A stretch of DNA of 64,000 nt, taken from positions 310,001 to 374,000 of the forward strand of contig CAVWIN010000014.1 in NCBI GenBank assembly GCA_963755085.1, given 5' to 3'. The notes beneath the pieces were generated by a model. It saw nothing but the letters and a program-made list of their open reading frames with translations. It was not told the origin of the DNA and did no database searches. Origin of the DNA: JACVRM01 sp963755085. Its GTDB lineage: Bacteria; Actinomycetota; Thermoleophilia; Gaiellales; Gaiellaceae. Of the stretch, positions 41,954 to 50,866 are shown piece after piece; position 1 is the stretch's first letter, and each line of letters opens with the position of its first letter. Position numbers and translations under genes: made by a program.

Positions 41954-41959
41954 GGACGA

Positions 41960-41965
41960 AGGCTA
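41960..41965 (-). promoter_or_regulatory. TANNNT box of the DUF2007 gene, leaderless type
   Basis: Minus-strand TAGCCT, TCGTCC, GTG. It lies in the 17-bp gap behind ftsH. Confidence 0.5.
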
Positions 41966-41970
41966 CTGGT

Positions 41971-43485
41971 CTAGTCCGCGAAGGGGACCGCGCGGGGCAT
42001 CCCGACGGTCTCGGAGGCACTCGACTCGGGCATGACGTCCCCGAGCAGCTCATTGAGCTCGGCGCGGTCGAGCGTCTCCTTGTCGAGCAGCGCCTGGGCG
42101 ACGCGGTCGAGGGAGGCACGGTGCTTGTGCAGCAGGCGGACGGCCTCCGTGTACGCCTCGTCAGTCAGGTGCGCCTGCTCCTGGTCGCGCACGCGCTTCG
42201 TCTCCTCGGAGAGCGCATAGTTGTCCGCGCGCATCGTCCGCGAGACGACCTCGTCGGCCATGCCGTACTCGAACACCATCGAACGGGCGAGCCCGGTGAC
42301 GCGCTCGAGGTCGTTGGCGGCGCCGTTCGTGACGCGGCCGAAGACCACGAACTCGGCGGCGCGGCCCGCGAGGTACACCTTCATCATGTCGCTGAGCTCT
42401 TCCTTCGTGTGCAGGTACCGGTCCTCGCTCGGAACGTTCAGCGTGTAGCCGAGCGCCTGGCCGCGCGACACGATCGTCGCCTTCTGCACCGGCATCACGT
42501 CGCCCATCAGGTGCGACATGACCGCGTGGCCGGCCTCGTGGTACGCGAGGATCCGCTTCTCCTTCTCGCTGACCACGCGGCGCTGCTGCATGCCGGCAAC
42601 GACGCGCTCGATGGCGCCGTCGAAGTCCTGGGCCTGAATCCAGTTCGACTCGCGGCGGCCGGCGAAGATCGCGGCCTCGTTCGTGATGTTCGCGAGGTCG
42701 GCGCCGGTGAGACCGGCCGTCGTCCGCGCCACCGCGGTGAGATCGACGTCCTCGGCCAGCGGCTTGCCTCGCGTGTGCACGCGCAGGATCTCCTCGCGGC
42801 CGGCGACGTCCGGCGGCGAGACGTGCACCTGTCGGTCGAAGCGGCCCGGCCGCAGGAGCGCCGGATCGAGGTCCTGCAGACGGTTGGAGGCGCCCATGAC
42901 GACCACCTGGTCGCGGTCGCCGAATCCGTCGAGCTCGACGAGCAGCTGATTCAACGTCTGATCCTGCTCGCGGTTGAACCCGTGCCCCGTACGGGCCGCG
43001 CCAACGGCGTCGAGCTCGTCGATGAAGACGATGGCCGGCGCGTTCTTGCGCGCCTCGTCGAAGAGCTTGCGGATGCGGGAGGCGCCGAGGCCGGCGAACA
43101 TCTCCACGAAGGCCGATGCGCTCTGCGAGTAGAAGCTCGCCCCCGACTCGTTCGCAACCGCCTTGGCGAGCAGCGTCTTGCCCGTGCCGGGCGGCCCGTA
43201 CAGCAGGATGCCCTTCGGAACGCGCGCGCCGAGCGACTCGAACCGGCTCGGGTGGCGGATGAAGTCGACGACCTCGACGAGCTCGGCCTTGGCCTCCTCG
43301 ACGCCGGCGACGTCCTTCCAGGTCACCGAGGTCGACGAGTTCGGCTGGATGTTCTTCGGCTTCACGCGCGGCATGAGCGCGAGCGTGCGCCAGAGCAGAT
43401 AGACGATCAGGCCGAAGAAGAAGAGCGGCAGCCAGGTGAGGAGGAAACCAGGCAGATCGTGAATGAATCCTCCGACGTCCGGCAC
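41971..43485 (-). CDS. ftsH: FtsH-type AAA+ zinc protease with a single membrane span
   Basis: 504 residues against about 610-800 usual. One N-terminal helix (LPGFLLTWLPLFFFGLIVYLL, about 11-31) leads straight into the AAA domain: Walker A GPPGTGKT (97-104), Walker B FIDE (154-157), second region of homology ending NRLQDLDPALLRPGRFDRQV; then the peptidase motif HEAGH (316-320). The first transmembrane segment and periplasmic loop of ordinary FtsH are missing. Degrades membrane and regulatory proteins. GTG start. Confidence 0.9.
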   Translation of the reverse strand: MPDVGGFIHDLPGFLLTWLPLFFFGLIVYLLWRTLALMPRVKPKNIQPNSSTSVTWKDVAGVEEAKAELVEVVDFIRHPSRFESLGARVPKGILLYGPPGTGKTLLAKAVANESGASFYSQSASAFVEMFAGLGASRIRKLFDEARKNAPAIVFIDELDAVGAARTGHGFNREQDQTLNQLLVELDGFGDRDQVVVMGASNRLQDLDPALLRPGRFDRQVHVSPPDVAGREEILRVHTRGKPLAEDVDLTAVARTTAGLTGADLANITNEAAIFAGRRESNWIQAQDFDGAIERVVAGMQQRRVVSEKEKRILAYHEAGHAVMSHLMGDVMPVQKATIVSRGQALGYTLNVPSEDRYLHTKEELSDMMKVYLAGRAAEFVVFGRVTNGAANDLERVTGLARSMVFEYGMADEVVSRTMRADNYALSEETKRVRDQEQAHLTDEAYTEAVRLLHKHRASLDRVAQALLDKETLDRAELNELLGDVMPESSASETVGMPRAVPFAD

Positions 43486-43530
43486 GCCCGGTTCATCGGC
43501 AGCGGCGGCCCGGACCTGAAGCGGAAAGCG

Positions 43531-44568
43531 CTAGACCCGCGCGGCGAGTGGCTCGAGCCAGGTGTCGATCGGCTCGCTGGAGCGGACGACGTGCATGCCC
43601 GCGGCGGCGAAGCGCTGGAAGGCGGCGTCGGCGTCCTCGGTCCAGTCGACGACGCCGGGGACGACGACGGAGGAGGTGCAGTCCTCGAGTAGGTAGACCT
43701 TCTCGGCGAGGCTGCGGTCGACGGCCGTGATCCCGGTCAGGAGGTCGTCGATCGTCCAGGCCACGCAGTGGCTCTTCGCCTGGCCTGCGATCAGGACGGC
43801 GTCGAACGAGAGCAGCTTCTCGATCAGCGGGCGGTTCTTCTCGCCGATTGCGTTGCCGCGCTGGTCGTCCACGACCTCGGGGCCGAGGATCGAGTAGTGC
43901 TCCGTCAGCGGGTTGTTGCCCTTGACGCGGAAGTCCGGCTGGCTCGCACGCGCGATGCCGTGGAAGAAGATGGCCTCCTCGACCGCTGGCACCAGGGCGT
44001 GGCCGATCCCGCCGAGCATCGCGTGGTACGGCCAGATCGTCAGCGCGTACTTGCCGCCGCGCGCGAGCCGCTGCACGTAGTGGATGAGATAGCGCCGGAC
44101 GTACTCCTCGTCGAGGCCAAGCGCGCGGACGACCTCGGGGTTCGGCCGCCAGCGACCGTCGAACACGTCCTGGACGGTCACGATCGTGTACGCCGCCGGG
44201 TGGTTCCCCTCCGCGTCTACGAGCCAGATCGAGTGGAAGATCTGCATGGCCATGTGCGTGTCGAGCGTCGGCACGATCTGCGTGATCACGTCGAGGTTGC
44301 GGTAGACGAACTCGCACAGCCGCCGGTTGTCGTCGACGGCGCCGGTGCCCGACCGGCCACGGACGTACAGCTCGAAGTTCGGCAGGCAGAACGTGTTCTG
44401 GACGTCGACGCAGACGAGGCAGACCGAGAACGCGTCCTCGCGCGCCGGGCGCACGTCGTGTTCGCCGACCCACCGCTCGGCGTCGATCGCGCGCTCCTCG
44501 TACGGCACGGGCCAGACCTCGGAGACGCGCTCCGGCTCGAAGTGCGGCGGCAGCGGCAGGCCGGGCAT
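43531..44568 (-). CDS. long isochorismatase-fold amidohydrolase, probable nicotinamidase
   Basis: 345 residues, larger than usual PncA (about 180-215). Catalytic triad regions are visible: VCVDVQNTFCLPNFEL (Asp), a Lys in KYALTIWPYHAMLGG and nucleophile Cys in GQAKSHCVAWT. The extra length is inserted between Asp and Lys. ATG overlaps the pncB stop, so an NAD-salvage role (nicotinamide to nicotinate) is likely from context; the insert could change specificity. Confidence 0.78.
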   Translation of the reverse strand: MPGLPLPPHFEPERVSEVWPVPYEERAIDAERWVGEHDVRPAREDAFSVCLVCVDVQNTFCLPNFELYVRGRSGTGAVDDNRRLCEFVYRNLDVITQIVPTLDTHMAMQIFHSIWLVDAEGNHPAAYTIVTVQDVFDGRWRPNPEVVRALGLDEEYVRRYLIHYVQRLARGGKYALTIWPYHAMLGGIGHALVPAVEEAIFFHGIARASQPDFRVKGNNPLTEHYSILGPEVVDDQRGNAIGEKNRPLIEKLLSFDAVLIAGQAKSHCVAWTIDDLLTGITAVDRSLAEKVYLLEDCTSSVVVPGVVDWTEDADAAFQRFAAAGMHVVRSSEPIDTWLEPLAARV

Positions 44569-45674
44569 CAGTCGACGAGCGCGAGCCGCGGGTTCGGCCG
44601 GTAGCGTCTGCCGACCTTCGCCGACGGGCGGCCGTCGGTCATCACGATGTCGCCGGTGAAGTCGTTCTCGCCGCGGATCAGCGAGGAGCCGACACCGTAC
44701 GAGTCGACCGGGACGCCGCTCGCCTCGAAGGCGCGGATCTTCTCCACCGTGAAGCCGCCGGAGACGACGATCTTGACGCGCTCGAAACCGTCGCGGTCGA
44801 GCGCCTCGCGCACCTTCAGCACGAGCCGCTCGTTGACGCCGCGGGGGTCGAAGTCGCCCATCTCGTTCCAGAGCGAGCGGTCGACGAGCTGGCCCGACGT
44901 GTCGAGGCGCACGCCCCAGAGGCGCGGCCCGAGGGCGCGGGCGACCTCGAGCGCAGTGCGCACGGAGTCGTTCTCGAAATCGACCAGCACGACCATGTTG
45001 AAGTCCTCGGACGCCCAGTCCGCGAACTTCGTCGCCGCGAGCACGGTGTTGCCCCCGTACGCAGCGATCAGCGCGTGCGGGACGGTGCCGATCCCGCGCC
45101 CGCCCCACCAGGAGGCCTGTGCGTCGGTGGTCATGCCGATGGAAGCGCCGACGAGCGCGCCCGCGACGTACGCGGCGTACCCATCGCCCGTCTGGACGCG
45201 GTGGTGGTCGTGGCGGGCCGGCATGAAGATGATCGGCTTGGCGTTCGCCGCCTCCAGCACCCGGGTGACGTTCGTGGCGACGATCGTGCGCCGGGCGAGG
45301 GTGCCGAGGTAGACCGTCTCGAGATGGGCGAAGAGCGTGTAGTCGCCCTCGATCGTCATCACCGTCTCATATGGCTCGATGCGGTCGCCCTCATACAGCG
45401 CGTGCACGGTCAGGTCGTCGAAGTGGTCGGCGCAGAGGCGCAGCACGGCGATCGCCTCGTCGATGCCCCCGAGCACGGCCTCGTGCTTCTGGAAGACCTG
45501 CATGACCACGCGCGGGTGGCGGCCGTCGGCGAGCAGCGCGGCGCGAGTGTGGTTGAAATACGCGTCGGTGTAGTAGCCCTCCCGCATCTTCTCGACGGGC
45601 AGGTCGAAGATCTCGGCAGGCAGCCGCTCGGGCGGCGCGACGACGGGCTCGGTCGATGCGGGCGGCCGGTCCAC
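44568..45674 (-). CDS. pncB: nicotinate phosphoribosyltransferase
   Basis: 368 residues. Family landmarks: MREGYYTDAYFNHTRA, TKFADWASEDFNMVVLVDFEND (in parts), LDTSGQLVDRS and SGGFTVEKIRAFEASGVPVDSYGVGSSL (in parts). Makes NaMN from nicotinate and PRPP in the Preiss-Handler NAD pathway. GTG follows TAGTCT by 6 nt; the downstream amidohydrolase is translationally coupled. Confidence 0.92.
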   Translation of the reverse strand: MDRPPASTEPVVAPPERLPAEIFDLPVEKMREGYYTDAYFNHTRAALLADGRHPRVVMQVFQKHEAVLGGIDEAIAVLRLCADHFDDLTVHALYEGDRIEPYETVMTIEGDYTLFAHLETVYLGTLARRTIVATNVTRVLEAANAKPIIFMPARHDHHRVQTGDGYAAYVAGALVGASIGMTTDAQASWWGGRGIGTVPHALIAAYGGNTVLAATKFADWASEDFNMVVLVDFENDSVRTALEVARALGPRLWGVRLDTSGQLVDRSLWNEMGDFDPRGVNERLVLKVREALDRDGFERVKIVVSGGFTVEKIRAFEASGVPVDSYGVGSSLIRGENDFTGDIVMTDGRPSAKVGRRYRPNPRLALVD

Positions 45675-45680
45675 CAGCGG

Positions 45681-45686
45681 AGACTA
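45681..45686 (-). promoter_or_regulatory. TANNNT box of pncB, sharing the upstream stop codon
   Basis: TAGTCT, CCGCTG, GTG. Its TAG (45686-45684) is the stop codon of the DUF1385 gene. Confidence 0.5.
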
Positions 45687-46454
45687 CGCGGTCTCGAGCG
45701 CCAGGCAGGCGTCGAGCGCGGCCTGGGCGACCTCGAGCTGCTGCGGCGACGGCTCGGCGGTCGCGAAGCGGTGCTGGAACTCGTAGCCGGGCCACGCCAG
45801 GGCACGGGCGACCGGGTGCCCGGGATGGCGGGACATCCAGCCGAAGATCTCCGTCGCAGCGGCGACCGAGCCGACCGCGGCACCGAGGCGCGCCGTCGGG
45901 CGAAGCTGCTTCGGCGCCTTCGCGGCGATCATGTTGCCCACCGCCGCCGACACGAGGAGCGGCCCGACGAGGTGCGTGCCGCACCGCTCGTGCTCACGGG
46001 CGCGAGGCTCGTCGTGCTCGTAGGTGCCGATCGAGATGTGCTCGGCTCCGTGGTAGGCGGCGAGCTCGCCGCCGCGCAGCGCAAGCAGCGCGGGCGCGAA
46101 GGCCACCACGACGCCGACCAGCTCCTGGGCGACAGCGTTCAGCCGGCTCGCACGCACGAATCGAAGCAGCACGGCCCCCGCGGCCATCGAGGCGGCGACG
46201 GACGCCCGCTCGAACGGCAGCCGCGCCTGCGGCAGCTCGCCGCGCACGCGAGGCAGCAGGGCGAAGATCTCGGCGAAGCGCGCCGGGCCGCGCAGCAGCG
46301 GGTTGCGCAGCTTGGCGGCCTGAAGCGGCTTCTCGCCTGCGGCGGTTCGCACCTCGCCGTGCTCGTCGCGAATCGCGACCGCCCACGAGGTCGGCCCGTG
46401 CACGAGCACGCCGTTCGTGAGCGCCATCCCGCCGAGACGAACCTTGTCGGCCAT
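45684..46454 (-). CDS. DUF1385 family membrane protein
   Basis: 256 residues. GGMALTNGVLVHGPTSWAVAIRD, AYHGAEHISIGTYEHDE and RCGTHLVGPLLVSAAVGNM fit DUF1385 (PF07136), with membrane helices in the middle and C-terminal parts and the conserved YHGAEH/GT motif. Function unknown; some relatives have been linked to metal-dependent membrane enzymes. ATG follows TACCCT by 6 nt. Confidence 0.82.
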   Translation of the reverse strand: MADKVRLGGMALTNGVLVHGPTSWAVAIRDEHGEVRTAAGEKPLQAAKLRNPLLRGPARFAEIFALLPRVRGELPQARLPFERASVAASMAAGAVLLRFVRASRLNAVAQELVGVVVAFAPALLALRGGELAAYHGAEHISIGTYEHDEPRAREHERCGTHLVGPLLVSAAVGNMIAAKAPKQLRPTARLGAAVGSVAAATEIFGWMSRHPGHPVARALAWPGYEFQHRFATAEPSPQQLEVAQAALDACLALETA

Positions 46455-46460
46455 CAAGAG

Positions 46461-46466
46461 AGGGTA
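46461..46466 (-). promoter_or_regulatory. TANNNT box of the DUF1385 gene, leaderless type
   Basis: Minus-strand TACCCT, CTCTTG, ATG. It lies 6 nt after the stop codon of the M20 peptidase gene. Confidence 0.5.
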
Positions 46467-46471
46467 GCCCG

Positions 46472-47767
46472 CTAACCCATGCCTGCGGCTGCGTGCCGCA
46501 GGAACCGCACCCCGAGCTCGAGGTCGTCCACGGGAACGCGCTCGTCCGCGGAGTGGATCAGCCGCGCCGCGGTCTCGGCATCCATCGCGCGGATGGGGAA
46601 GAAGCCGTACGACACCGTGCCGAACGCGTCGCGCACCCAGTGGCTGTCGGTGAACCCGGGGACGATGAGCGGCACCGCCTGCGCGCCCGGCTCCTCCTGC
46701 TCGACGAACGACGCGACGGCGCCCCAGAGCGGCGTGTCCATCGGCGAGCGGGTGCCGCCCTGTGCCTCGCCCCACTCGAGGTCGTAGTCGGCGTCGCCGA
46801 GACATGCCCGCACCGCGGCCTCGACCTCGTCGCGCGACTGGCCCGGAAGGATGCGGCAGTCGACCGTCACCTCGCAGAGCGCCGGGATGACGTTGCGCTT
46901 CTTCGAGGCTTCGACCATGGTCGGCGAAACGGTGAAGGAGAGCAGCGGCTCGACCATTTCCGCGGCCATCGGGTCGACGGCGGCCGCCCGTGCGAGCGCC
47001 TCGCCGGCGCCCGGCACCTCGCCTGTCACCGCCTCGAGGAAGGCGGCCACCTCGGGCTCGAGCCGGGGCGCCACCTGCAGATCACCCAGCCGCTGGATGA
47101 GCACGGCCGCCTTGACGAGCGCGTTGTCGGCGATACGCGGCATCGACGCATGGCCGCTCCGGCCGTGGACGCGCAGCGTGAACGGCGACGTCATCTTCTC
47201 GGCGACCCCGCAGACGTAGAAGACGCGGCCACCGAGGACAAGCCGGTCGCCGGCCCCCTCGTTGACCGAGTACTCGGCGCGCACCGCGTCGGGGTGCTCC
47301 TCGACGAGCCACTGGAGGCCGAAGCCGTCACCGACCTCCTCGTCGGCGGCGGCCAGGAAGATCAGGTCGCCGGCCGGCCGGAAGCCCTCCCGGGCGAGCG
47401 AGGCGATCGCGACAGCGCTCGCGGCGACCTCGCCCTTCATGTCGAGCGCGCCGCGCCCCCAGATCTCTCCGGCGCGGAGCTCGCCCGACCAGGGGTCGAC
47501 CTGCCACTCGGCGGGGTCGGCCAGGACGGTGTCCGTGTGCGAGAGCATCAGCAGCCTCGGCCCGTCGCCGGTCCCCGGGATCCGCGCGACGAGGTTAGCT
47601 CGGTCCGGCGCGCGCGCGTACAGCTCGCACTGCACGCCGTTCGACTCCAGGTACCCGCGCAGGAGCTCGGCGGCCGCCGACTCGTTACCGGGCGGGTTAA
47701 CGGTGTCGAGCCGGATCAGCTGCTGGAGCAGCCCCGCCGTCTCGTCACGGAGCGAGACGGTCGTCAA
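46472..47767 (-). CDS. M20 family metallopeptidase
   Basis: 431 residues, dinuclear-zinc amidohydrolase: LSHTDTVLAD (His/Asp), GRGALDMKGE (bridging Asp), AADEEVGDGF (catalytic Glu pair) and a dimerisation domain with VHGRSGHASMPRIADNAL. Removes an acyl or aminoacyl group; specific substrate unknown. TTG start overlaps the TDO stop, so the two are made together. Confidence 0.88.
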   Translation of the reverse strand: MTTVSLRDETAGLLQQLIRLDTVNPPGNESAAAELLRGYLESNGVQCELYARAPDRANLVARIPGTGDGPRLLMLSHTDTVLADPAEWQVDPWSGELRAGEIWGRGALDMKGEVAASAVAIASLAREGFRPAGDLIFLAAADEEVGDGFGLQWLVEEHPDAVRAEYSVNEGAGDRLVLGGRVFYVCGVAEKMTSPFTLRVHGRSGHASMPRIADNALVKAAVLIQRLGDLQVAPRLEPEVAAFLEAVTGEVPGAGEALARAAAVDPMAAEMVEPLLSFTVSPTMVEASKKRNVIPALCEVTVDCRILPGQSRDEVEAAVRACLGDADYDLEWGEAQGGTRSPMDTPLWGAVASFVEQEEPGAQAVPLIVPGFTDSHWVRDAFGTVSYGFFPIRAMDAETAARLIHSADERVPVDDLELGVRFLRHAAAGMG

Positions 47768-48495
47768 GCGTTATCGATCTCGCGGTTCGCGATGTCCGTC
47801 AGCTCGTTGCGCGCGTCCCAGAGCTCGGGGTAGAGCTTCTGGTGGATCAGCTTGGCGAGCAGCTCGACGGGCGTCCCCTGCGTGCCGATCTGGCCCTCGC
47901 CGATGATCCGCCCGATCATCTTCAGGTGGCGGATGCGCCACACGCCGAGGCGCTCGTCCAGCTCGATGAGCAGCTCGGCGACGGTGTAGAGCTGCTCAAA
48001 CTCGCGATTCCGCTGATAGAGCTCCACGACGCTGAGCCCCGCCTGGCGGCGCAGCTCGTGGAAGGCGGCGCCGAGGTCGGGGGCGACGCGGCGCAGCTCG
48101 CGGAAGCCGGGCGAGTCGAAGCCGCTGCCGTGGCCGAGCACCGGCCGTACCCAGCGCGTGTACTCCCACGGGGACAGGAACTCGAGCATGTCGAGCCCCG
48201 CGTCGACACGCTGCAGGCACCCGATCGACCGCTGCAGCAGGCGGATGGCAGGCGCGAACTCGCCCTTGCGCAGGCGCGCGGTTGCCAGCTCGGCCTCGCT
48301 CCAGGCGAGCTTGAGCCAGAGCTCCGACGCCTGGTGCACGGTCTGGAAGAGGAGCTCGTCGTGGTGGGCACGCTCGGCCTCCGCCTTCTGCAGCGCGAGC
48401 AGCTCGTCGGTGCGGAGGTAGCGCTCGTAGTCGGAGGCGCCGGGCCCGGGCAGGATGGGCGCGAACTCGTCCTGGGTTTCGGGCGTCGTCGCCAT
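47764..48495 (-). CDS. kynA: tryptophan 2,3-dioxygenase
   Basis: 243 residues. Haem dioxygenase opening the indole ring of tryptophan to N-formylkynurenine. Visible: YERYLRTDELLALQ, HHDELLFQTVHQASELWLK (distal His region), LEFLSPWEYTRWVRPVLGHGSGFDSPGFR (in parts) and the axial-ligand region RIRHLKMIGRIIG. ATG chosen at the conserved start; a TATGCT box lies 14 nt upstream. No formamidase or kynureninase is adjacent, but the coupled M20 peptidase may act downstream. Confidence 0.92.
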   Translation of the reverse strand: MATTPETQDEFAPILPGPGASDYERYLRTDELLALQKAEAERAHHDELLFQTVHQASELWLKLAWSEAELATARLRKGEFAPAIRLLQRSIGCLQRVDAGLDMLEFLSPWEYTRWVRPVLGHGSGFDSPGFRELRRVAPDLGAAFHELRRQAGLSVVELYQRNREFEQLYTVAELLIELDERLGVWRIRHLKMIGRIIGEGQIGTQGTPVELLAKLIHQKLYPELWDARNELTDIANREIDNA

Positions 48496-48509
48496 CGTTT
48501 TCAGGCCCC

Positions 48510-48517
48510 AGCATACT
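48510..48517. promoter_or_regulatory. overlapping divergent -10 boxes of kynA (-) and rarA (+)
   Basis: The octamer AGCATACT reads CATACT on the plus strand (48512-48517), 6 nt before the rarA ATG, and TATGCT on the minus strand (48515-48510), 14 nt before the kynA ATG. The two promoters cannot be occupied together. Confidence 0.45.
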
Positions 48518-48523
48518 TCCGCC

Positions 48524-49822
48524 ATGGGCGACCTCTTCGCCGACGCCGCCAAGGAACGGCTGCCAGACGTGGCGCCACTGGCGATCCGCCTGCGTCCTCG
48601 GACGCTGGACGAGTTCGTCGGGCAGCGGCAGATCCTGGGCGAGAGCTCTGTGCTCCGCCGGGCGATCGAGGACGACCGCGTCTCCTCCATGATCCTCTAC
48701 GGGCCGCCGGGCAGCGGGAAGACGACGCTTGCCCGCGTGATTGCCAACACCACCGGCGCCGCGTTCGAGGAGCTCTCGGCCGTCTCCGCGACGGTGTCCC
48801 AGGTGCGCGAGGTCATCCAGCGCGCCCGCGACCGGCTGGGCGGCAACGGCGAGCGGACGATCCTCTTCCTCGACGAGATCCACCGCTTCAACAAGGCGCA
48901 GCAGGACGCGCTGCTGCCGGCGGTCGAGGAGGGGCTGATCACGCTGATCGGGGCCACCACCGAGAACCCGTACTTCGAGGTCAACTCTGCGCTCCTGTCG
49001 CGCTCCCAGGTGTACGAGCTCGAGCCGCACTCGCGCGACGACCTCGTCACGGTCGTCGAGCGCGGCGCCGGGGCGATCGAGGCCGGCGTGCCGGAGGAGC
49101 TTGCAGGGCTGATCGCCGAGCGGGCCGGCGGCGACGCACGCAACGCCCTGAACATCCTCGAGCTGGGCTGGAACACCGCGGCCTCGGCCGGCGAGCCGCT
49201 GTCTGCGGCGCATATCGAGGACGCGGCCCGCAAGCGGCCGCTCGTCTACGACAAGGGCGGCGACGCCCACTACGACTTCATCTCGGCGTTCATCAAGTCG
49301 ATGCGCGCCTCCGACCCGGACGCAGCCGTCTACTACCTGGTCGCCATGCTCGAGGGCGGCGAGGATGCGCGCTACGTCGCCCGGCGCATGATCGTCCACG
49401 CCTCCGAGGATGTGGGCCTCGCGGACCCGCGCGCCCTGCTGGTCGCGGTCGCCGCCGCCCAGGCGGTCGAGCATGTCGGGCTGCCCGAGGCGCGGCTGAA
49501 CCTGACCGAGGCGGCGATCTACATCGCCCGGGCCCCGAAGTCGAACGCGGTGCTGAAGGCGCTCGGCGCGGCGACGAAGGACGTCCGCGAGCACGGCCAC
49601 CTCCGCCCGCCGGACGCGCTGCGCGACGCCCACTACCCCGGCGCGAAGAAGCTCGGCCGGGGCAAGGGCTACATCTACCCGCACGACGACCCGGCGGGCT
49701 TCGAGGTGGACAACCTGCCCGACGAGCTCAAGGGCCGGCGCTACTACGAGCCCTCTGCGAACGGGGAGGAGGGACTACAGGATGCGGGCGCCGAGCGCGC
49801 TGGCGATGAGCTCGACGGCTAG
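48524..49822 (+). CDS. rarA: replication-associated recombination ATPase RarA/MgsA
   Basis: 432 residues. Clamp-loader-like AAA+ ATPase acting at stalled forks. Walker A GPPGSGKTT, Walker B FLDEIHRFNKAQQDALLPAVE (in parts), sensor region GATTENPYFEVNSALLSR and the C-terminal tetramer domain (DFISAFIKSMRASDPDAAVYY, PRALLVAVAAAQAVEHVGLPEA in parts) are all present. The final 48 nt overlap the convergent arginase gene, and the last 20 or so residues are not conserved. Confidence 0.95.
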   Translation: MGDLFADAAKERLPDVAPLAIRLRPRTLDEFVGQRQILGESSVLRRAIEDDRVSSMILYGPPGSGKTTLARVIANTTGAAFEELSAVSATVSQVREVIQRARDRLGGNGERTILFLDEIHRFNKAQQDALLPAVEEGLITLIGATTENPYFEVNSALLSRSQVYELEPHSRDDLVTVVERGAGAIEAGVPEELAGLIAERAGGDARNALNILELGWNTAASAGEPLSAAHIEDAARKRPLVYDKGGDAHYDFISAFIKSMRASDPDAAVYYLVAMLEGGEDARYVARRMIVHASEDVGLADPRALLVAVAAAQAVEHVGLPEARLNLTEAAIYIARAPKSNAVLKALGAATKDVREHGHLRPPDALRDAHYPGAKKLGRGKGYIYPHDDPAGFEVDNLPDELKGRRYYEPSANGEEGLQDAGAERAGDELDG

Positions 49823-50686
49823 CTGGCCCGTCTGGTTCTCGCGATCGAGCACCGGGTTGACCTCGACCAGCTCGACTGACCCGAGCAAGCCGGACTCGGC
49901 GACGATCTCCATCGCGAGGTGGGCCTCGCGGTAGTTGAGGCCGCCCCGTACTGGGGTGCCGACGCCCGGCGCGACCTCCGGATCCAGCACGTCCATGTCG
50001 AAGCTCAGATGCACGAAATTGTCGCCGGCGACGTGCTCGAGCGCCTCCTTCATCACCGCCTCGACACCCACCCGGTCGAGCTGGTCCATCGTGAACACCT
50101 TGGCCTCGAGGCGGCCGAGCAGCTCGCGCTCGCCGGCGTCGAGCGAGCGGATGCCGACCAGCGCCACCCGGTTCGGGAGGACGGCCGGGAGCGGCCACGC
50201 GTCGCGGGTGAACGCAGGCCCGGCCAGGCCGAGCGCCGCGGAGAGCACCATGCCGTGGACGTTGCCGCTCGGCGTCGTCTCCGGGCCGTTCAGGTCGCCG
50301 TGCGCGTCGAGCCAGAGCACCCCGCCCGGGCCGTGGACGCGGGCGAGCCCACCGAGCGTGCCGAGCGCCACCGAGTGGTCGCCGCCGAGCACGAGCGGCA
50401 GGTGGCCCTGCTGCAACGCCTGGGCGACGAGGTCGGCAATGTGCCCGCAGGTGGCCAGAATCGGCTCGAGGTAGCGGAGTCGCTCGTCGCCCTCCGCCAC
50501 GGCCTCGGCGACCGCGGTGCCGACGTTCCCTCGATCGACGACCTCGAAGCCGAGCTGCTTCAGCCGCGCGTCGAGCCCGGCGTATCGGATCGCAGACGGC
50601 CCCATGTCGACGCCGCGGCGGCCCGACCCGAGGTCGAGCGCGGCGCCGATGATGGCGACGGACTTCGGCGGCGCTTCGACGGCCAC
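49775..50686 (-). CDS. rocF: arginase family hydrolase
   Basis: 303 residues. Mn2+-ligand motifs GGDHS (101-105), DAHGD (127-131) and FDMDVLDP (229-236) and the C-terminal SVELVEVNPVLD are in order, and spacing is as in arginases (urea plus ornithine from arginine) rather than agmatinases. GTG start; a TACCCT box lies 9 nt upstream. Overlaps rarA tail to tail by 48 nt. Confidence 0.9.
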   Translation of the reverse strand: MAVEAPPKSVAIIGAALDLGSGRRGVDMGPSAIRYAGLDARLKQLGFEVVDRGNVGTAVAEAVAEGDERLRYLEPILATCGHIADLVAQALQQGHLPLVLGGDHSVALGTLGGLARVHGPGGVLWLDAHGDLNGPETTPSGNVHGMVLSAALGLAGPAFTRDAWPLPAVLPNRVALVGIRSLDAGERELLGRLEAKVFTMDQLDRVGVEAVMKEALEHVAGDNFVHLSFDMDVLDPEVAPGVGTPVRGGLNYREAHLAMEIVAESGLLGSVELVEVNPVLDRENQTGQLAVELIASALGARIL

Positions 50687-50866
50687 GGCGTCGTCAGGGT
50701 AGGGGACGCTGGGGAGGTGCCGCTCGTCCGACGGCGCGCGATGCTCGTTCCGAGGCTAGGACGCAGGGAGCGTTTGTTCTAAAGTGTTCGCGACCGAGGA
50801 CGACGCGTCGGGGCGAGCAGCGCCCGCCGACGGGCATAGACTGCGCCTTCCCAGCGTCCCCTGAGG

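Noticed and set aside
50774..50800. LexA/SOS-type operator (GTTCTAAAGTGTTCG)
   Set aside because: The two GTTC elements are direct, not inverted, repeats, and no SOS gene follows.
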